From NCBI GenBank assembly GCA_036402175.1, contig DASWTK010000238.1:1-14842 (forward strand): 14,842 nt of DNA, written 5' to 3'. Under the pieces are notes generated by a model. That model saw only the letters and a list, made by a program, of their open reading frames with translations, ran no database searches and had not been told where the DNA came from. Source of the stretch: DASPKM01 sp036402175. GTDB taxonomy: Bacteria > Bacteroidota > Bacteroidia > Chitinophagales > Chitinophagaceae. The first letter of the stretch is position 1, and each line of letters opens with the position of its first letter. Of the stretch, positions 6,663 through 14,842 are shown piece by piece. The position numbers and the translations under genes are program-made.

Positions 6663-9600
6663 GTGACACATGATCTTAAACTAAAAAGATTAATGAGAAG
6701 AAATCTTGAACGAAGTTTTTTGCTGATCATTACCGTTGTGCTGTCACTTTTGTTCTACAGGCTTTTTTCGGTCCTGAAGAAAGATTTCGATGAAGTGCAT
6801 GGCCGGCTCGCCGAAGGTACTATGGTGAACCTGAATGGTGACAAACGTGATGAACGCATAAGAACCCTGCTTGAGAAAGGATTTTACTTCGAGGACAAGC
6901 GCGACATTGCGGTTGCCAGCGCAGCGATCGCGCAGGGACTGAATAACAGCAACGTATTTATTGACAATATTGGTGAACTGAACAAGCGCAGGTTCAATGT
7001 AAATACAGAAGATGCCTATCGAACCGGTGGCGAATCTTACAGAAAAAGAGTAACGCTGTCAAGAGTACTGTTGGGCTTCGCCGGAGCCGATACTAACAGG
7101 TTCCTGCAGGAAAAAAGCAGCCCTCCCCCTCTACCGGCCACCGCTTCTATCGGACTTGGCAAATTTGCTATCAATGGCTTCATCCGCGACGCAAATAAAA
7201 CTGCTGTACCGGGAGTTCTGGTACGATTACAAATGATACTGCCGGGTGACAGCATCCGTGCTTCTGAAGGCACCGGCGAAATTTCCGATAGCACCGCAAC
7301 AGTTATTAAACGCGCGCTCATTGATTCGGCCAACAATAGGAAACTGCAATCATTGATCGCATTCACCAGAACCGATGCGTCAGGAAAGTTTTCGTTCACC
7401 GGCCTGCCTGATAATAACGCGTTCGAAGTTTATCCCTTACAACCGGGCTTCCAGTTTGGTCCTTCGAAAGGCGTAACCAGCCTTGATGAAAATGTTACTT
7501 TCAATTTCACGCAGGCTCCGCATACGATCAGAGTGTTTTCAACACGCGACTTCAATAACCTGAAAAAAGAAAAGGCGCTCATCGTTCGTATGCCTGAAAA
7601 CGTGGTCACCTGGTTCTGGGTGATCGTTGGAAGTTTTTTTATCGCTTTCTGGTTGCTGCATGTATTATTAACGGTTCGTTTTCCAAATGCCGATCAATTG
7701 ATCGTCCCGGTGATCATGCTGCTTACAGGGCTTTCATTCCTTACACTTCTCAGTTTGCAGGATCCTTTGCGCGACCGCTTCCTGGCTAAAAGCATGCTGG
7801 GTTATTTCGCAACAGGCTTTGCCGGAATTTTTATTTTAATGCTGTTCGACCTGCGGCGGTTCACTACCGATTCAGGCTTGTACCGGCTTTTTTATTTCAA
7901 AGACCGTCAGTCCGCCGCGAATGGATGGCCCTGGGCAATACTCGCTGTAGTGTTATTATTGTTAACCATCTTTTTCGGAACCGGCCCTGAAGGAAGTGGC
8001 GTTAAAGTAAACCTGTTCGGGTTCCAGCCAAGTGAGGTTGTTAAATTTCTCATCATTATTTTTCTTGCAGGATTTTTTTCAGTCAACGAAAAATTCATTT
8101 CAGAATATACAACCTGGTCAAAGCGTTGGTCGTTCTTTTCATTTGCCTTGCTTGCGATACTTGCCAGCATAGGATTGTTCCTTGTGCTGGGAGACCTTGG
8201 ACCAGCGATGGTGGTTTGCTTCACATTCATCGTTTTGTTTTCATTTTCAAGAGGCGACTTCGCGTTTGCTTCCGCTACCGCGCTTGTTTTTGTGTTGAGT
8301 GTGTGGTTGCTTAAAAATGTGTGGCTTGCTACCGGAATCACAACACTTCTTGTCATTCTTTCAACCATTGTTGTACAAAAAAAACTGAGTGAATCTTCTG
8401 TCATGGTGCTGGTGGTAATGGCAGGATTTCTTTTGCTGGATAAGATACCGTTCCTTCATTCGCTGATACCTGGCCCGGTTCAAAGGTTAACAGACCGCAA
8501 AGCCATCTGGGAAAACGTGTGGGACAATGAAGTATTTGGTGGCGATCACATTGCCAACAGCATCTGGGCTATGTCAAGCGGTGGTATTTCGGGCCAGGGA
8601 ATTGGAGAAGGGTTTGCCAAAACGATACCTGAAGCGCATACAGATATGATACTGCCATCATTGGGCGAAGAACTTGGCTGGGCGGGCATACTCTGCATTT
8701 TTATTTTATTCCTGATCTACCTGCACAGGTCTATAGTAATTGGCAGGCAAACCGGACGACCATTCCTGTTTTACTTATGCGCGGGAATAGGCATCAGCAC
8801 TTTTGTACAGTTCTTATTAATTGCGGGAGGTTCAACCGGAGCATTACCATTGTCGGGTGTTTCATTACCATTTCTCAGCTATGGCGGCTCATCGCTTATC
8901 TTTAATTTACTGGCTGCCGGGTTCCTTCTTTCGTCTTCCATTATTTATGGTTCAGAAGTACAAAGGCAGTTTATTTCACGTCAGCAGGACAAAAACCTTA
9001 TGCCTGCACTCGTAGCTGCCTGCCTTGGAATCTTATTACTTGGAATCAATGTTTCGCGGTACGTGTTCAACAACAGCACATGGGTTGTGCAGCCTTCGCT
9101 GGTGGCCGACAGAAGCGGCGCCAGGATGTACAGTTACAATCCGCGCATAGCAATACTCATAAACCGCCTGGAAGCCGGAACTATTTATGACAGAAAGGGA
9201 AAGATCATGGCTACCAGTCAGCCACAACTCATCAGGGCGCAAAGAGATTCCCTTTTAAAAGATGGCCTTGAACGCCAGGAACTGGACGCATTGATCAGGA
9301 GGCGGCTCGACAGGTATTATCCTTTCAACGAAAATACTTTCTTCTGGACAGGAGACATGAACTCCGGACTGTTCCTTGGAGGAACCAATGGTTACTTTGC
9401 AGAATATGCTCATGAACCCGAGCTTCGTGGATTCTCAGCGCCTTCATTAGATTTTAAAACTTCGTCCACGCGTTTCCGTGAGGACAGGTTTCTACCGAGG
9501 ATTACAAAGGAAATGTCTGTCCACAAAAGAGATTACAAAGCACTTGCTCCATTATTGCTTGCGGGAATTAACAGTGAGGAAGTGGAAGCATTCAAGAAAC

Positions 9601-10727
9601 AGAACCGTGACGTGCAACTTACCATTGATGCGGGATTGCAAACTTCCATCCAGCAATCATTGAAGGGCATAGATAGTTTGCAGAACAGTCGCATTTCTGT
9701 TGTGATCATGGAAGACAGTACGGGCGATGTGCTGGCTTCCGCCATGTTTCCGCTTCCGTCGCTTGAAGAGCTGGAGGAAATCAATGAAGGAGATCTGTTA
9801 CCCGACAAATTATCACCCTGGTTCACCGACAAGGATATCGGGTTTACGCATGCAACGCAGCCCGGTTCCACCGCGAAGCTGGCAACCGCACTCGCGGCTT
9901 TCAATAAACTGGGAAAGAGCGCCGCAGAAAAAACAATATTCGTAAGACAACAGGACCTCATAAGAATAAAGAGCGATGAACCCGATGAAACGGGTAACAT
10001 CTCAATAGAAAGAGCGATTGTACGATCGAACAACCCATTTTTCATACGACTTGCAAATGAAGAGGCATTGGAAGAACAGATGGGTACCATCTACCTTCAA
10101 ACGGGCATGTACCTGCAGGGTGTGGGAGGTTACTATTTTGAAGGAAACACTGATAATGCGGTTCAGCAGAACAGGTGGAGAGAGCATTGGAGGAATACCG
10201 CATTCAGAAGCAGAAGGTATTACGATAAAAATAATATCCGGGCTACCCGGGGAAGAGGTGTTTCGGGAATGGCCTGGGGACAGGGTGAGCTGATTGCGAG
10301 TCCGGCCGCCATGGCACGACTAACCTGCGGAATTGCCAATAATGGGAAAATGAGACCTAACAGGTTTGTTTTGAAACTGAGCGATTCAGTCATACAGGTT
10401 AATTCCCCGGTGCAGATAGCACGCGATTCGTCTTATGCCGATTTTATTACCAGTTATATGAAGCAACAGAGCGCAAACAAGAAAACCAGGCTTGGAATAT
10501 ATGTTGCAGGTAAAACAGGAACGCCGGAGCGGATTGTGAAAAATGAACGCATCAACGACGGTTGGTATGTCTTCTTCGCCCCAAAAGCAAAAGGTGAAGG
10601 ACATATAGTAACGTGTATCAGGATCGAAAACTGTAAAGGCTCAAGCGTTGCAGTTCAGCTGGCAGGCGCGCAGATCATTCCTGCGTTGCTGGAAAAGGGT
10701 TACATCAAAAGCTTTGAAACAAAATGA
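6663..10727 (+). CDS. RodA/FtsW (SEDS) glycosyltransferase fused to class B penicillin-binding protein
   Basis: 1354 residues combining both steps of peptidoglycan assembly in one chain. Order: a membrane helix (about 17-37); an outer region to about 310 that includes a carboxypeptidase-regulatory-like beta-sandwich (168-284; INGFIRDANKTAVPGVLVRL, then TDASGKFSFTGLP); a multi-helix SEDS core (about 312-800) with QPSE (455-458), GDLGPA (510-515), HTD with the putative catalytic Asp661 followed by GEELGW, and LPFLSYGGSS (735-744). A PBP pedestal begins at YDRKGKIMA (842-850). The transpeptidase has S1069-T-A-K1072, S1122-N-N1124 and K1284-T-G1286, so it looks active. GTG 6663 is 3 nt after the upstream stop; ATG 6693 is an alternative start. 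In most bacteria RodA and the PBP are separate partner proteins encoded side by side. Confidence 0.95.
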   Translation: MTHDLKLKRLMRRNLERSFLLIITVVLSLLFYRLFSVLKKDFDEVHGRLAEGTMVNLNGDKRDERIRTLLEKGFYFEDKRDIAVASAAIAQGLNNSNVFIDNIGELNKRRFNVNTEDAYRTGGESYRKRVTLSRVLLGFAGADTNRFLQEKSSPPPLPATASIGLGKFAINGFIRDANKTAVPGVLVRLQMILPGDSIRASEGTGEISDSTATVIKRALIDSANNRKLQSLIAFTRTDASGKFSFTGLPDNNAFEVYPLQPGFQFGPSKGVTSLDENVTFNFTQAPHTIRVFSTRDFNNLKKEKALIVRMPENVVTWFWVIVGSFFIAFWLLHVLLTVRFPNADQLIVPVIMLLTGLSFLTLLSLQDPLRDRFLAKSMLGYFATGFAGIFILMLFDLRRFTTDSGLYRLFYFKDRQSAANGWPWAILAVVLLLLTIFFGTGPEGSGVKVNLFGFQPSEVVKFLIIIFLAGFFSVNEKFISEYTTWSKRWSFFSFALLAILASIGLFLVLGDLGPAMVVCFTFIVLFSFSRGDFAFASATALVFVLSVWLLKNVWLATGITTLLVILSTIVVQKKLSESSVMVLVVMAGFLLLDKIPFLHSLIPGPVQRLTDRKAIWENVWDNEVFGGDHIANSIWAMSSGGISGQGIGEGFAKTIPEAHTDMILPSLGEELGWAGILCIFILFLIYLHRSIVIGRQTGRPFLFYLCAGIGISTFVQFLLIAGGSTGALPLSGVSLPFLSYGGSSLIFNLLAAGFLLSSSIIYGSEVQRQFISRQQDKNLMPALVAACLGILLLGINVSRYVFNNSTWVVQPSLVADRSGARMYSYNPRIAILINRLEAGTIYDRKGKIMATSQPQLIRAQRDSLLKDGLERQELDALIRRRLDRYYPFNENTFFWTGDMNSGLFLGGTNGYFAEYAHEPELRGFSAPSLDFKTSSTRFREDRFLPRITKEMSVHKRDYKALAPLLLAGINSEEVEAFKKQNRDVQLTIDAGLQTSIQQSLKGIDSLQNSRISVVIMEDSTGDVLASAMFPLPSLEELEEINEGDLLPDKLSPWFTDKDIGFTHATQPGSTAKLATALAAFNKLGKSAAEKTIFVRQQDLIRIKSDEPDETGNISIERAIVRSNNPFFIRLANEEALEEQMGTIYLQTGMYLQGVGGYYFEGNTDNAVQQNRWREHWRNTAFRSRRYYDKNNIRATRGRGVSGMAWGQGELIASPAAMARLTCGIANNGKMRPNRFVLKLSDSVIQVNSPVQIARDSSYADFITSYMKQQSANKKTRLGIYVAGKTGTPERIVKNERINDGWYVFFAPKAKGEGHIVTCIRIENCKGSSVAVQLAGAQIIPALLEKGYIKSFETK

Positions 10728-10868
10728 AAATAAACATGTTAAGCGCACTTAATGCGGCGCTGAACAGGATTTTCCATCTTAAATATTGTTAAATGGTTCA
10801 GCCCATCTCATAATCTGGGGTAAAGTAAGCAGATTTGCATGGGGTGCACCCTTAAGAGAAAACCAAAA

Positions 10869-11663
10869 ATGGCCAATTTTATCACAGAAAGAAAAGATCA
10901 GCCCAGGGATGTAAAATCCATCCGTCATGCGCTTCTGCAATTCATCAAAGAACAATTGCGGAAAGCCGAGGGTGGTGAGGGAGGTAATATCAGGGGCCTG
11001 CACCTGTTCCTGAATCCCCAGGCGGAAGACAAACACTTGTATGAAGCCGCGGTTTATTTTGACGAAAGTGAGAGGTTCAGGAATGAAGTTCAAAAGATCG
11101 CGGACGATTTCGCGATTGACCTGCCAGCAGAATGGACGATGAACATTGCTTTTGACGAATCTTTGCCTGCAGAATCGGTAAAGTCTCAAGGCATTGCCGC
11201 GGGATTGTTCATCTCTACCACCAAAAAGCCTATTTATAAAAATTTAAATGACGCTTTTTTAACGGTTCTCAATGGTGAAGCCGAAAAAGAAGAATACACC
11301 ATCAAGCCAATGCCGGGCAAAATTTTCATCGGGCGCGATAAAAAAGTAAGAACAGCAGATGGGTTCTTCAGGGAGAACACAATAGCATTCAGGGCCGACA
11401 GCACACACGAAAGCAATAAATATATCAGTCGACAGCACGCTCACATTGAATGGAATGGAGAAGCAGGAAGTTTTTTACTTTTTGCTGACGAGGGAGGTAT
11501 ACCACCATCGAATAAAATAAAGATCCGGCTGCAGGATGGTTCGATGATCAAATTACAAAGCACACAAATTGGTCATCGGCTGCAGGAGGGAGAACAGATC
11601 ATACTCGGTGAATCGGCTCTACTGAAGTTCAGCTATACTTCGGATAAGTTATATCAACCATAA
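10869..11663 (+). CDS. FHA-domain protein with canonical phosphothreonine-binding residues
   Basis: 264 residues, cytoplasmic. Residues about 15-100 (SIRHALLQFIKEQL... LHLFLNPQAEDKHLYEAAVYF... WTMNIAFDE) form an alpha/beta region similar in layout to the N-terminal part of the first FHA gene of this cluster. Residues about 148-258 are an FHA domain with the canonical residues: Gly155-Arg156 in IFIGRD, Ser187-Arg188-x-His190 in ISRQHAHI, and Asn215 in SNKIKI. It should bind phosphothreonine peptides, presumably made by the kinase whose ATG directly abuts this stop codon. ATG 10869 is preferred over in-frame ATG 10839, because the ten codons between them (GCTLKRKPK) look like spacer. It lies 141 nt after the wall-synthase gene, the widest gap in the cluster. 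Confidence 0.87.
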   Translation: MANFITERKDQPRDVKSIRHALLQFIKEQLRKAEGGEGGNIRGLHLFLNPQAEDKHLYEAAVYFDESERFRNEVQKIADDFAIDLPAEWTMNIAFDESLPAESVKSQGIAAGLFISTTKKPIYKNLNDAFLTVLNGEAEKEEYTIKPMPGKIFIGRDKKVRTADGFFRENTIAFRADSTHESNKYISRQHAHIEWNGEAGSFLLFADEGGIPPSNKIKIRLQDGSMIKLQSTQIGHRLQEGEQIILGESALLKFSYTSDKLYQP

Positions 11664-13583
11664 ATGGCAAGAGTTTTTACCATAGCAGAAGGTTTAGAGA
11701 ACATGGGCGCCCTGAAAACCGGTGGCCAGGGATCGATTTATAAAGCGAGACGAACAAAAGAAAACATTATTACTGCTATTAAATTGCTGCCCACGCCAAT
11801 TTACAGTGAAAGCCATACCGACAAACACTTTAATGATTTTCAGAATGAAGTTCAGAAACTGAAGAAGGTAAATGAGGTATCGAATCCGCATGTGGTAAAG
11901 ATCCTCAGCTCTGGCATCACTGAATCGGGTTCTTTGCCATTCATTGAAATGGAGTTTATTGAAGGCCCCGACCTCGAAGAACTGCTGCGGCCACCACACG
12001 ATCCGGTTTTCAGTATAAAGGAAACGATCCGTGTTGCCGAACAACTTGCAAATGCGCTTGCGCACTGCCACAAGGTGAACGTAAAGCATGGCGACGTTAA
12101 AAGCAATAATGTCAAGTTCAATGAACATACAGGCAATTATGTTTTGCTGGATTTTGGTATGGCAGTGATGTCGGATGAACAGCGCCGAACCAGTTTACGG
12201 CAGGCTGGCGCAATTGAATTCATGGCACCCGAACAGAATGAAGGACTGATGCTTTTTGAAACAGATGTTTACAGTTATGGGATCATCTTGTATGAATTGC
12301 TCGCGGGCAGCGTTCCATTTCCTTTAAGGAATAAAAGTGAAACTGCCAGAAACAGGGTGATGGTAGATCATATGGAAACCACTCCACCCGACCTGATCGG
12401 ATTGCGTAAACAGCATTTGCCGGAAACCTGGGGAAAGGAAGAAATGAATGTTCCGCAGTGGCTGATCGGTACTATTTATAAATGCCTCGAAAAAAGTCCG
12501 GGGCAGCGGTTCAGAAATGGAATGGACCTGTATGCTCATATCAGGTCGAGCAATACATTTACCGGGCATCCGAAAGATTGGAATACTGAACAGCTTAGTC
12601 TTTTAAAGCAGCAAAATGAAAAGCTTGCAAGGGAGAATGAGCAACTGCAACTTCTGGTCAGGGATTTAAAAAAATCGCAACAGCAATCTGCTCCCGTTCA
12701 AACACTGCCATTAAATAATCGCACTGCCGGGCATGTGTCATCGTCCCGCAAATGGATTTCGGGTACAGCTTTGCTGATATTAGTGCTGTCGTTCATTGTT
12801 GGGGCGGTCTACATTTACTCACTCAAATCTGACAAGCAAAACACCAATGACAGGGTGGCCGGCACGCAACCAGACAAACCTGCACAGGTAGTTGGCCAGT
12901 TCAAAGTGGTTGTACCAAGAGCCTATTTCCATAATGAGCCGGATGAAAACACAAAACGCCTGGCTTATATGATCCCTTCCAATGATGTAGTTACAGCCCT
13001 TAAGGAGAGTAATGATTTTGTTTACACTGAGTTCACGAACAGCAGGGGGCAGACTTCCAAAGGCTGGATAAGGCGCCAGGATTTAATTTCGCTCGAAGAA
13101 TGGGCAAATAAGGATAGTGGAACGAAATTTGAAGCCATGCCTACGCAGGAAGATATCAATATCCAGCTAAGACAGGCAAGAGAACTGGTTGGGAATAATG
13201 AGATCAATGAGGCGCTATACATCTATAGCTATCTGGCCGACCAGGGTGTTCCCGAAGCGATGTATTATTACGGAAATCTTGCTTTACAAAGCAAAAACGA
13301 CAATATAGAATGCCAGGAAGCTATGCGGCTTCTGAATGGCGCCAGCAATAAGGGTTATACCCCGGCTAAAAGAACATTAGGATTTCTTTACATGTTCGCC
13401 GAAAACAAAGAAATCCTGCGCATGAATGATTATGACAGGTGTGAGATAGAACGCGACATCGTAAAAGCCACTAAATTGCTGATTGAAGCGGTAGCAGCCG
13501 GCGATACAACTTCCCAACGCCTGCTGGATGAAGTTAAAAAATGGACCGACGATCCTGTTGAAGACTCTGGAAACCAATATTGA
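11664..13583 (+). CDS. Transmembrane Ser/Thr protein kinase with SH3b and Sel1-like outer regions
   Basis: 639 residues, starting immediately after the FHA stop. The kinase domain (about 10-295) has the Gly loop KTGGQGSIYKA, Lys40 in TAIKLL, a likely helix-C Glu62, the catalytic loop HGDVKSNN (Asp144, Lys146, Asn149), DFG at 163-165 and APE at 188-190. The Arg of HRD is Gly143, making it a non-RD kinase. A Gln/Lys/Glu-rich coiled coil (308-340) leads to one membrane helix (about 367-386). Outside are a bacterial SH3-like domain (about 413-474; FHNEP, GWIRRQDL) and helical TPR/Sel1-like repeats (about 497-625; YLADQGVPEAMYYYGNLA, LLNGASNKGYTPAKRTLGFL). PASTA repeats of PknB are absent. SH3b domains commonly bind wall components, suggesting envelope sensing; the targets are inferred to include the FHA proteins and the wall synthase. 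Confidence 0.94.
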   Translation: MARVFTIAEGLENMGALKTGGQGSIYKARRTKENIITAIKLLPTPIYSESHTDKHFNDFQNEVQKLKKVNEVSNPHVVKILSSGITESGSLPFIEMEFIEGPDLEELLRPPHDPVFSIKETIRVAEQLANALAHCHKVNVKHGDVKSNNVKFNEHTGNYVLLDFGMAVMSDEQRRTSLRQAGAIEFMAPEQNEGLMLFETDVYSYGIILYELLAGSVPFPLRNKSETARNRVMVDHMETTPPDLIGLRKQHLPETWGKEEMNVPQWLIGTIYKCLEKSPGQRFRNGMDLYAHIRSSNTFTGHPKDWNTEQLSLLKQQNEKLARENEQLQLLVRDLKKSQQQSAPVQTLPLNNRTAGHVSSSRKWISGTALLILVLSFIVGAVYIYSLKSDKQNTNDRVAGTQPDKPAQVVGQFKVVVPRAYFHNEPDENTKRLAYMIPSNDVVTALKESNDFVYTEFTNSRGQTSKGWIRRQDLISLEEWANKDSGTKFEAMPTQEDINIQLRQARELVGNNEINEALYIYSYLADQGVPEAMYYYGNLALQSKNDNIECQEAMRLLNGASNKGYTPAKRTLGFLYMFAENKEILRMNDYDRCEIERDIVKATKLLIEAVAAGDTTSQRLLDEVKKWTDDPVEDSGNQY

Positions 13584-13656
13584 TCCTGAAATTCCCCACA
13601 TCCATTATCCATTTTCTGGAACACCATTTGAACATTCTAATTAAAGTGTGGGACAC

Positions 13657-14163
13657 ATGAAATTGTTATTAAAAGTATTTTTTGGATGCTTGCTGGCAGT
13701 AGCCGGCATAATTGTGCTTTCGGCACGTAAAACTGCAAAGAAGGAGCAGGTCCAGACCCACACTTATTACTACTACCCCAAAGTGAATATGTATTACGAT
13801 GTTAGCAAGGGGACTTACATCTTCCTGGCTGAAGATGGTAAAACATGGCAGTCGGCTAAGCAGGTTTCTGACAAACTCAATACAGGAATGGGTAAAAAGG
13901 CGGTGCTCAATAATCCACCTTTACCTGTGTGGAAAAGCAATGAATACCACCGCATGGTTTACTCAACCTCTTTATACGCTTCGGCCAAAGATTTCAGGAA
14001 AGACCAGCCCAAACCACAGCCTAAGGTAACGAAGCCGGCTGTTGCCAGGAAAGTAGAAGAAAAGAAAGAAGAGAAAAAAGACAGTGGCATCGAACGTTTC
14101 TTCAAGCGGCTGTTCAAGAAGAAAGAAGATACCGCGCAAAGGGACAAAAAACAGCAGACTTAG
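13657..14163 (+). CDS. Single-pass membrane protein of unknown function
   Basis: 168 residues from ATG 13657; an in-frame GTG at 13648 would add only MGH. An N-terminal hydrophobic helix (about 2-22, LLLKVFFGCLLAVAGIIVLS) is a membrane anchor or uncleaved signal. It is followed by a Tyr-rich segment (HTYYYYPKVNMYYDVSKGTY) that with FLAEDGKTWQSAKQVSD reads like a small beta domain exposed outside the inner membrane. The tail (about 113-168) is very rich in Lys, Glu and Pro and contains an amphipathic basic stretch, IERFFKRLFKKKED. I do not recognise the family with certainty. It lies 73 nt after the kinase on the same strand, so it may be co-transcribed with the phosphorylation/wall cluster, but no terminator or promoter settles this. 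Confidence 0.82.
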   Translation: MKLLLKVFFGCLLAVAGIIVLSARKTAKKEQVQTHTYYYYPKVNMYYDVSKGTYIFLAEDGKTWQSAKQVSDKLNTGMGKKAVLNNPPLPVWKSNEYHRMVYSTSLYASAKDFRKDQPKPQPKVTKPAVARKVEEKKEEKKDSGIERFFKRLFKKKEDTAQRDKKQQT

Positions 14164-14269
14164 CCTGCATAAGCCAATCTTCATTCAAACTGCAGTTCAT
14201 TATAATTTTTTCTCCCTGATTTTGTAATTTAGGAATGCCCCATCTACAGAATCAGCGAAAAAAAATTTC

Positions 14270-14842
14270 ATGTCCGAAGCTAGGCCACTCTTTTACAGAA
14301 AAAGGGAGTTGATGAGCGTGATATTCCTGATGCACAGCATGGCTGTCATTGCTCAAACGTTACCCGACAGGCGGTACACAACGAGGGATGGTTTGGTTGC
14401 CGACAGGATTACGGCAATCACCCAGGATGAAAAAGGTTTCATGTGGATAGGCTCCCTCTTTGGCATTTCCCGTTACGATGGAACCAGGTTCACAACGCTG
14501 AGGTTACCCGCTTTACAACAACACAAATATGTTACTTCTTTACTTGCCGCGGACAGCAAAGTATATGCAGGATTTTTATTTGGCGGAGGGTTGATGGAGT
14601 ATGATAAAGGAAAAGTCATAACACATCTGATACATCCAGGCAAACGCCCATCCAATAATGATCTCACAGCGCTTTTCGATGATCCCAGGGGCATAATTGC
14701 CATAAACACCGCCAACGAAGCATTTCTTTTTCAGAATGGAGCATTTCAATACCTGTTTACTTCCGACAGCACAAAGGGTGATATATTTTCTATTGCATCC
14801 GGAGTGGGCGGACGAATATGGGTTGGAACTACCAAAGGCCTG
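14270..14842 (+). CDS. Reg_prop beta-propeller sensor/regulator, 3'-truncated by window edge
   Basis: The frame opens at ATG 14270 and stays open to the window end (191 codons). A signal peptide-like segment is present (LMSVIFLMHSMAVIAQ, about 14-29), with a second ATG at 14312 as an alternative start giving a shorter signal. Then come Reg_prop/two-component-regulator propeller repeats: GLVADRITAITQDEKGFMW followed by IGSLFGISRYDG (about 41-71), and a later one, GGRIWVGTTKGL, at the edge. Known proteins starting this way have two seven-bladed propellers, a Y_Y_Y domain, a membrane helix and then a histidine kinase, a hybrid kinase/AraC part or a LytTR/LuxR output; which one applies here lies outside the window. 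Typical of Bacteroidota, often tied to glycan use. Confidence 0.85.
   Translation, partial: MSEARPLFYRKRELMSVIFLMHSMAVIAQTLPDRRYTTRDGLVADRITAITQDEKGFMWIGSLFGISRYDGTRFTTLRLPALQQHKYVTSLLAADSKVYAGFLFGGGLMEYDKGKVITHLIHPGKRPSNNDLTALFDDPRGIIAINTANEAFLFQNGAFQYLFTSDSTKGDIFSIASGVGGRIWVGTTKGL

Noticed and set aside
10839..10868. Longer start (ATG 10839) for the second FHA gene
   Set aside because: The ten added residues look like translated spacer, and ATG 10869 gives a cleaner N-terminus. The choice is not certain.
14201..14232. Promoter for the Reg_prop gene (TATAATTT, or TAATTTAG resembling TAnnTTTG)
   Set aside because: AT-rich matches with one wrong base and no -33 box at the expected distance; not distinguishable from chance.

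Overview
The window looks like a chromosomal segment of a Bacteroidota bacterium, most likely from the Chitinophagaceae or a close relative. This is inferred from moderate GC content, AT-rich modular repeats between genes, a Reg_prop beta-propeller regulator at the right edge, and the general style of the proteins. No organism marker gene is present, so the placement is tentative.

Left part (1-4106): four metabolic or housekeeping genes with no obvious shared pathway. They are an aldo/keto reductase (5' end outside the window), a Gfo/Idh/MocA oxidoreductase that converges on it with a 4-nt overlap of the stop ends, a WalJ/YycJ-like metallo-beta-lactamase-fold hydrolase, and a divergent phytanoyl-CoA dioxygenase-like Fe(II)/2-oxoglutarate enzyme. 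The space between the last two genes holds two copies of a modular AT-rich repeat in opposite orientation. It probably causes false N-terminal extensions on both flanking reading frames.

Central part (4159-13583): a tightly packed, co-directional cluster that is the main interest of the window. In order it encodes an FhaA-like protein with a degenerate FHA domain, a 32-residue one-helix membrane peptide, a PP2C phosphatase anchored in the membrane with a beta-helix-like outer domain, a 1354-residue fusion of a RodA/FtsW/SEDS glycosyltransferase to a class B penicillin-binding protein, a second FHA protein with intact key residues, and a transmembrane Ser/Thr kinase with SH3-like and Sel1-like outer regions. 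Both gene order and content parallel the actinobacterial fhaA-fhaB-pstP-rodA-pbpA-pknA-pknB locus, which couples Ser/Thr phosphorylation to peptidoglycan synthesis. Differences are the RodA-PBP fusion, replacement of PASTA by SH3b/Sel1 and beta-helix sensors, and a tiny membrane peptide where fhaB would sit. The inferred role is a kinase/phosphatase/FHA circuit that controls the fused wall synthase in response to envelope state. A 33-bp imperfect palindrome just upstream of the first gene is a candidate control site.

Right part (13584-14842): a 168-residue single-pass membrane protein of unknown function, possibly belonging to the same unit, then the 5' part of a Reg_prop sensor/regulator cut by the window end. 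No RNA genes, CRISPR arrays, insertion sequences or convincing terminators were seen, and no gene-free stretch exceeds 300 bases.
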